Positions 31,169-35,710 of a DNA stretch of 35,710 nucleotides are shown here, one piece after another. The notes under the pieces are model-generated. The model was not told the DNA's origin and searched no databases. It saw only the letters and a program-made list of their open reading frames with translations. Both the position numbers and the translations under genes were made by a program. Numbering within the stretch: position 1 is the first letter of the stretch; every line of letters begins with the position of its first letter. Origin of the DNA: Spirochaetia bacterium (GTDB taxonomy: Bacteria > Spirochaetota > Spirochaetia > Treponematales > Breznakiellaceae); contig BOAV01000016.1 of NCBI GenBank assembly GCA_026002045.1, positions 1-35,710 on the forward strand, in the 5' to 3' direction.

Positions 31169-32971
31169 ATGAAATGTTACCAGCCCAATTACCCCCGCCC
31201 CCAGTTTGTCCGGGGAACGGATTCCTGGGAAAATTTGAACGGGCCCTGGGATTTTGCCTTTGATGATAAGAATGAGGGAATTGCCAAAAAGTGGTTTACC
31301 AATTTCCCCGAAGCACGGAAAATAATTGTTCCCTTTACCTATGAAACCCCCGCCGGCGGTATTGGCGATCCCGCCCGGCATAATGTGATCTGGTATTACC
31401 GGTCTCTTTCAATTAATTTGGAGAAGCAACAGGGCAAGCGGATTGTTCTGCATTTTGAGGGCAGCGATTACCGTACCGGCCTCTGGGTAAACGGCGCTTT
31501 TGCGGGGTCCCATGATGGGGGCTATGCACGGTTTTCCTTTGATATTACCGACCTGGTAAAGGCCGGGGAAAATGCTATCGCCGTCCGGGTGGAGGATTCT
31601 TTTGATGTCACACAGCCCCGGGGGAAACAGCGGTGGAAGGATGAAAATTTCGGCTGCTGGTATATCCAGACCACGGGAATTTGGAAAACAGTCTGGCTTG
31701 AATATGTCAACGAAGAACACATCAGCCGGGTCAAAATGACCCCGGTTTTTACCGAGGGGAAGCTGGAAATTGAAGCGGAAATTAGCGCCGGGAGTTTTGA
31801 CGGCGGCCTGGAACTGGAAGCGTCCATCACCTATAAAGATATTCCCATCACCACGATCACTGTTTCCGCGGCGGAAAAATGGATCAGGATGAGCGTCGAT
31901 GTGACTTCCTCTGCTGTCGGCCCATGGCGGCTTCTTACCTGGGCGCCGGAACATCCTCATCTCTACGATATCTCATTCAGACTTATCAGGCAGGGTAAGC
32001 CGGTTGACGAGGCTTTCTCCTACTTCGGTATAAGGGAAATCCGTATTGACGGCGCCAACATCCTTCTTAACGGGATGCCCCTGTATCAAAGGCTTATTCT
32101 GGATCAGGGTTACTGGAAGGAAAGCCACCTGACACCCCCGGATGAACAGGCCTTTGTTACGGACATTGATAAGATCATGGCAGCCGGTTACAACGGGGTA
32201 CGGAAGCATCAGAAGATTGAGGATGAGCGTTTCCTCTACTGGGCGGATGTGAAGGGTCTTTTGGTATGGAGCGAAATGGCCGCCGCATACGCATATAACG
32301 ATGAGGGGGTAAGCAATTTTACCCGGGAATGGATGGAAATTGTGCAGCAAAACTACAACCATCCCGCGATTATTACCTGGACGCCCTTTAATGAATCCTG
32401 GGGAGTACCCCATATAAAAACCGATATTGCCCAGCAGCATTTTACCGAAGCCATCTACTACCTTACCAAATCCTATGACAAGTACCGTCCGGTGATCGTC
32501 AACGACGGATGGGAACATACCATCTCCGATATCCTCACCCTCCACGATTACGAGGAGCGGGGGGAGGATTTTCTGGACCGGTACCGTGAACATATGGAAG
32601 AGATACTGGACAACCGGATTTATCACAACCTGAGTAAATCGGCCCTTGCCGATGGTTATGTATATCAGGGGCAGCCAATCATCATGAGTGAATTTGGGGG
32701 CATTGCCTTTAATAATGCTGATTCCGGCTGGGGTTACGGAAACAAGGTAGCTACCAAAGAAGATTTTATCAAGCGCTTCGATACTATTACTACGGCAATG
32801 AAGCAGATTGGCGTAATCTGCGGGTATTGCTATACCCAGGTTACTGATGTTCAGCAAGAAATAAACGGTCTTATGGATATGGATCGGAATTTTAAGGTGG
32901 AGCCGGAAATTCTGAAAGAGATAAACGAGCGTAAAGTGGGTAACTTTCATCGTATTCACCGGGGAAAATAG
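31169..32971 (+). CDS. Glycoside hydrolase family 2 enzyme
   Basis: 600 residues from ATG 31169, with GGGAG 8 bases upstream; a GTG at 31154 is in frame but less likely. Domain order: sugar-binding jelly roll (RPQFVRGTDSWENLNGPWDFAFDD, then GSDYRTGLWVNGAFAGSHDGGYARFSFDIT), Ig-like sandwich, TIM barrel. Acid/base Glu lies in WTPFNESWG near 409; nucleophile Glu in IMSEFGGIAF near 507. GH2 covers beta-galactosidases, glucuronidases, mannosidases and arabinosidases; the specificity is not clear. At 600 residues it is shorter than LacZ and fits the short GH2 group. No signal peptide, so cytoplasmic. The next gene follows after 5 bases. Confidence 0.9.
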   Translation: MKCYQPNYPRPQFVRGTDSWENLNGPWDFAFDDKNEGIAKKWFTNFPEARKIIVPFTYETPAGGIGDPARHNVIWYYRSLSINLEKQQGKRIVLHFEGSDYRTGLWVNGAFAGSHDGGYARFSFDITDLVKAGENAIAVRVEDSFDVTQPRGKQRWKDENFGCWYIQTTGIWKTVWLEYVNEEHISRVKMTPVFTEGKLEIEAEISAGSFDGGLELEASITYKDIPITTITVSAAEKWIRMSVDVTSSAVGPWRLLTWAPEHPHLYDISFRLIRQGKPVDEAFSYFGIREIRIDGANILLNGMPLYQRLILDQGYWKESHLTPPDEQAFVTDIDKIMAAGYNGVRKHQKIEDERFLYWADVKGLLVWSEMAAAYAYNDEGVSNFTREWMEIVQQNYNHPAIITWTPFNESWGVPHIKTDIAQQHFTEAIYYLTKSYDKYRPVIVNDGWEHTISDILTLHDYEERGEDFLDRYREHMEEILDNRIYHNLSKSALADGYVYQGQPIIMSEFGGIAFNNADSGWGYGNKVATKEDFIKRFDTITTAMKQIGVICGYCYTQVTDVQQEINGLMDMDRNFKVEPEILKEINERKVGNFHRIHRGK

Positions 32972-32976
32972 GAAAT

Positions 32977-34095
32977 ATGACTTCAAAAGAACGGGTCCTG
33001 ACGGCCTTGTCCCATACTGAGCCGGACTATGTTCCCCTGGACATAGGCGGAATCAACAATACTACCATGCACTATACGGTCCAGGATAAACTCAGAAAAC
33101 ACCTGGGACTTGCCGACAACGGCACGGAAATCAGGGCTTTGAACCAGAATGTGGTAGTACCCGATGACAGTATTCTTGAATATTTCGGAGCCGATTGTGT
33201 TTCGCTTTATTTCAATGAATCCCGGCCCTGGAAGGATAACGGCGATGGAACATTCACCGATATGTGGGGGGTCATTCAAAAACCAAATCCTGACGGTCTG
33301 TACTTCAACATGGTTGGACACCCCCTGGAGGACGCCGAATCGGATAGAGACATAGACGCCTATACTTTTCCTGCCCTTACGCCTTTTATGATTAAGGGCC
33401 TTCGGGAACGGGCATTAAAACATCCTGATAAATGTCTCATCCTTGAAGGCTTCAGGGAGCCGATGTTCGGACTTCCTTCATGGCTGCGAAAAAACGAGAA
33501 TTTCTATACGGATATTGCCGCAGATGAGGAGCTTTGCGTACATCTGCTGGACAGAATAGTGGAATTTTATTTGCCATTCATCGATTTCATTATGGCCGAA
33601 GTCGGCGACCTTGTTGATATTGTTAAGTTTGCCGATGACTTGGGGTCCCAGCAAAGCCTGCTGCTTTCACCTGCCGCATACCGCAGAATCGTTAAACCCC
33701 GTCAGGCAAAACTCTACGCCCATGTTAAGGAAAAGTACCACAAGAAAATATTGCTCCATAGCTGCGGCGCCATTCGGCCCATCATCGGCGATCTCATTGA
33801 AATAGGCGTTGATGCCCTGAATCCTGTCCAGATTTCAGCCAAAAACATGGAGCCGGAAAAACTCAAAGCCGAATTCGGCGGAAAAATCACCTTCTGGGGA
33901 GGCGGAATAGATACCCAAAGTGTTCTCAATAACGCAGGCGTGGAAGAAGTAAAGCGGCAGGTAAAACACAACCTCTCAACCTTTAAACCGGGCGGCGGAT
34001 ACGTATTTGCCCAGGTGCACAATATTATGCCGGATGTACCCATAGAGAACATCCTGGCAATGTATGAGTCCTACAAAGAAAACGCGCATTATTAG
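32977..34095 (+). CDS. Uroporphyrinogen-decarboxylase-like methyltransferase family protein
   Basis: 372 residues: TSKERVLTALSHTEPDYVPLDIGG at the N-terminus, FADDLGSQQSLLLSPAAYRRIVKPR near 210, LHSCGAIRPIIGDLIEIGVDALNPVQ near 259 (Cys/His zinc site as in MtaA/CmuA-type corrinoid methyltransferases), and FWGGGIDTQ near 308. True HemE proteins lack this His-x-Cys-Gly site, so heme synthesis is unlikely. Relatives in gut bacteria lie in sugar and demethylation clusters. It is coupled to the GH2 gene (5-base gap). A role in removing methyl groups from methylated plant sugars is a guess; no corrinoid protein gene is next to it. Confidence 0.82.
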   Translation: MTSKERVLTALSHTEPDYVPLDIGGINNTTMHYTVQDKLRKHLGLADNGTEIRALNQNVVVPDDSILEYFGADCVSLYFNESRPWKDNGDGTFTDMWGVIQKPNPDGLYFNMVGHPLEDAESDRDIDAYTFPALTPFMIKGLRERALKHPDKCLILEGFREPMFGLPSWLRKNENFYTDIAADEELCVHLLDRIVEFYLPFIDFIMAEVGDLVDIVKFADDLGSQQSLLLSPAAYRRIVKPRQAKLYAHVKEKYHKKILLHSCGAIRPIIGDLIEIGVDALNPVQISAKNMEPEKLKAEFGGKITFWGGGIDTQSVLNNAGVEEVKRQVKHNLSTFKPGGGYVFAQVHNIMPDVPIENILAMYESYKENAHY

Positions 34096-34142
34096 GCGCC
34101 TGGCGCCAGTATATAGTGAATAATATCCTGCAAAAAATTTAG

Positions 34143-34514
34143 TTACAATTTCTTGATGTACTTTACATCAATCTCAGCCACTCGGTTTTCAATATCAATT
34201 TCGCCTCTTATTTCTACCCGGTCATTTATGCCAATAGAAATACCAAGTAATGTCCAAAGGTCTCGATCAACTTCAACGGTAATATCACCTGTAGAGTCAC
34301 GGAATGTATATTTTTCACGTCCAATTGATTGTACAATAGTACCTGTCAGTATTACCAGGGAATTATCCGGAAGCCCTTTTGCCTGAATGACTGTAACGGT
34401 TTGAACCTGACCGGTGTTTGTTCCGGCGCCAGGACCGGTAAACCCTTGTCCATATACAGAACTAACCGAAAGGACAATCAAGAAAAAACAAATAACACCA
34501 AAAGTAGATTTCAT
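34143..34514 (-). CDS. Exported OB-fold (BOF, YgiW/YdeI-like) protein
   Basis: 123 residues; AGGAG 6 bases before the ATG; signal peptide FGVICFFLIVLSVSSVYGQ. The mature part is a BOF domain (GFTGPG, LPDNSLVILTGTIVQSIGREKYTFRDSTGDITVEVDRDLW in pieces, DRVEIRGEID, IDVKYIKK). Such periplasmic OB-fold proteins are linked to stress tolerance in enterobacteria; the ligand is unknown. A likely promoter on the minus strand is TTGACA (complement of 34564-34569) with TATACT or TACTTT 15-17 bases downstream. It stands alone, divergent from moaA. Confidence 0.88.
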   Translation of the reverse strand: MKSTFGVICFFLIVLSVSSVYGQGFTGPGAGTNTGQVQTVTVIQAKGLPDNSLVILTGTIVQSIGREKYTFRDSTGDITVEVDRDLWTLLGISIGINDRVEIRGEIDIENRVAEIDVKYIKKL

Positions 34515-34598
34515 ATCTATCTCCTATAACGAATGTATATAAAGTATATCAAAAAAAGTATTTTGTCAATGGTTTATGGCATATAGCGTGTAAATATC

Positions 34599-34627
34599 TG
34601 GAAATTCCCTGCTGAACAAGGTATAAT
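34599..34627 (+). promoter_or_regulatory. Probable promoter of moaA
   Basis: TGGAAA (34599-34604, 4 of 6), 17-base spacer, TATAAT (34622-34627). The -10 overlaps an in-frame ATG at 34626, which therefore cannot be the start; transcription should begin near 34634. Confidence 0.5.
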
Positions 34628-34652
34628 GCTTTCAAGCGGGGTAATGCGATTA

Positions 34653-35630
34653 ATGAAAGATTCCTTCGGCAGAACCATTGATTACCTTCGCGTTTCGATA
34701 ACCGACCGCTGTAATCTGCGCTGTATTTACTGTATGCCCCCTGAAGGCGTCGATTGGATGCCCCATGACGATGTGATCCGGTTTGAGGAAATTATCAGGA
34801 TCTGCCGCATTATGGCCGTCATGGGGATACGGAACATTAAAGTAACCGGCGGCGAACCGCTGGCGCGGCGCGGCGCGGCGGATCTGGTCCGGGGCGTCAA
34901 GGCCCTGCCGGGAATAGAAAAAGTAACCATGACCACAAACGGCGTTTTGTTAGGTGAATACCTGGATGCCCTGATCGACGCCGGACTTGACGCCGTGAAC
35001 ATCAGCCTTGATTCCATGGATGAAGATAATTTCAACCGTATCACCCGCAAAGAAAACCCCGGGCAGATCCTTTTCGCAATCAACCGTGCCCGCGATCTGG
35101 GCCTGCCGATAAAAATAAACTGTGTCCCCCTGCGGGGCGTCAACGAAGGGGATATTACAAAGTTGGCGGGCCTGGCGAAAAATAGCAATATAGCGGTGCG
35201 CTTTATCGAGCTTATGCCCCTGGGAACAGCCGTTGCGCTGCGGCCCGTTCCGGCGGATGAGGTGATGGCCCTGCTGGAGGGGGAGTACGGCTCCCTCAGT
35301 CCCTCGGCGGCAAAGCTCGGAAACGGTCCGGCGGTCTATTATACCCTGCCGGGTTTTGAGGGGCACATCGGTTTTATCAGCGCCCTGAGTCATGGGTTCT
35401 GCGAAAGCTGCAACCGGCTGCGGCTCACCGCCGCGGGTTTCCTCAAGCCCTGCCTCTCCGGCGATATGGGGCTTGATCTGCGGAGCCTGCTCCGCAGCGG
35501 CGTTTCTGATAAGGGGATTGAGAAGGCAATAGCGGAACTGGTCTCCCGAAAGCCGGCCCACCACAGCTTTGGCGGAACCCAGGACCGGCCGGACCACAGT
35601 CAAAAAGAGATGTTCCGCATAGGAGGCTGA
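34653..35630 (+). CDS. moaA: GTP 3',8-cyclase, molybdenum cofactor synthesis
   Basis: 325 residues from ATG 34653 (MKDSFGRTIDYLRVSITDRCN); ATG 34644 is also possible, and ATG 34626 is unlikely as it overlaps the -10 box. Radical SAM enzyme: N-terminal cluster Cys at CNLRCIYC (about 20, 24, 27), GGEP near 70, and a second cluster with Cys in HGFCESCNRLRL near 250 and KPCLSG near 266. It converts GTP to the cyclic pterin precursor with MoaC. The C-terminus lacks the classic double Gly at the very end of MoaA from E. coli but keeps MFRIGG, which supplies it. No other moa genes are in the window. Confidence 0.95.
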   Translation: MKDSFGRTIDYLRVSITDRCNLRCIYCMPPEGVDWMPHDDVIRFEEIIRICRIMAVMGIRNIKVTGGEPLARRGAADLVRGVKALPGIEKVTMTTNGVLLGEYLDALIDAGLDAVNISLDSMDEDNFNRITRKENPGQILFAINRARDLGLPIKINCVPLRGVNEGDITKLAGLAKNSNIAVRFIELMPLGTAVALRPVPADEVMALLEGEYGSLSPSAAKLGNGPAVYYTLPGFEGHIGFISALSHGFCESCNRLRLTAAGFLKPCLSGDMGLDLRSLLRSGVSDKGIEKAIAELVSRKPAHHSFGGTQDRPDHSQKEMFRIGG

Positions 35631-35710
35631 AATCGCTCCACACACTCCACCCCGTGGGCGCAGAACCACTCCGCAACCCAATGCCGGTGGCAGGGTTTGT
35701 CCGGGGCCTC
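35600..35710 (-). CDS. DUF488 family protein, C-terminal end only
   Basis: A 36-codon open frame from the window edge reads KPCHRHWVAEWFCAHGVECV and ends in TGA at 35600-35602. It matches the conserved C-terminus of DUF488 proteins (Cys-His-Arg, then VAEW and GVEV). The gene converges on moaA and overlaps its last 31 bases. Only this end is visible, so the assignment rests on a short motif. Confidence 0.58.
   Translation of the reverse strand, partial: EAPDKPCHRHWVAEWFCAHGVECVERFQPPMRNISF

Noticed and set aside
31973..32986. 337-residue minus-strand frame opposite the GH2 gene
   Set aside because: Both GH2 catalytic motifs are on the plus strand in the same place; the minus frame shows only the hydrophobic pattern expected of an antisense shadow.
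34081..34142. GC-rich repeat GGCGCCTGGCGCC after the UroD-like gene as a terminator
   Set aside because: The arms cannot form a stable stem with a normal loop and no T-tract follows.
1..35710. CRISPR arrays, tRNA or rRNA genes, insertion sequences with transposase
   Set aside because: I saw no evenly spaced direct repeats, no cloverleaf or rRNA signature and no transposase or integrase motifs; a dedicated search was not possible.

Overview
The window looks like chromosomal DNA of a host-associated spirochete, most likely a gut Treponema. The grounds are a class I (archaeal-type) lysyl-tRNA synthetase, a plant-DPE2-like 4-alpha-glucanotransferase, solute-binding proteins and small lipoproteins of the Treponema style, and a plant-polysaccharide utilisation cluster. 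This placement is inferred from gene content, not from a database search. Core genes are about half G+C; the region from about 15.0 to 23.2 kb contains long AT-rich stretches and many broken genes.

Left part (1-8.9 kb): the end of a glucanotransferase gene, an FMN-type NAD(P)H oxidoreductase, lysS, a full-length B12-dependent metH, and an Aat-like aminoacyl-transferase. These are followed by the remains of a VapBC toxin-antitoxin pair. Middle (8.9-16.3 kb): two tightly packed minus-strand genes encode an exported papain-like protease and an exported protein with three PPC domains. Divergent from them is an exported caspase fused to a formylglycine-generating-enzyme-like domain. A one-polypeptide MmeI-like restriction-modification enzyme begins 11 bases after the caspase stop, so the two are probably co-transcribed.

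Accessory island (16.3-23.5 kb): an AT-rich SMC/RloC-like ATPase with a textbook promoter, an ASCH-domain protein, and a DUF3791/DUF3990 three-gene toxin-antitoxin-like module. This module lies between two damaged copies of a two-gene unit (KilA-N-like gene followed by an AlbA_2/Schlafen-like gene). A third AlbA_2 fragment lies right after the ATPase, and a small lipoprotein gene splits one AlbA_2 copy. The island ends in a 223-bp set of nested inverted repeats.

Right part (23.5-35.7 kb): a TIM-barrel sugar isomerase, an acyl-ACP thioesterase, and a six-gene minus-strand operon (sugar-binding protein, two permeases, GH51 arabinofuranosidase, SGNH hydrolase, Holliday-junction-resolvase-related nuclease). 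Across a 20-bp palindromic operator from it is a plus-strand pair, a GH2 glycosidase and a UroD-like methyltransferase. Together they suggest uptake and trimming of arabinose-containing plant oligosaccharides; the ABC ATPase is not here and is probably shared from elsewhere. The window closes with a BOF-family OB-fold protein, moaA and the tail of a DUF488 gene.

Two signals cut across the genes. Four genes without a Shine-Dalgarno sequence have a -10-like hexamer exactly 6 bases before the ATG, which predicts leaderless mRNAs. A 13-15-base palindrome recurs inside the lysS, metH and restriction-modification coding sequences. No tRNA, rRNA, CRISPR array, transposase or integrase gene was recognised.
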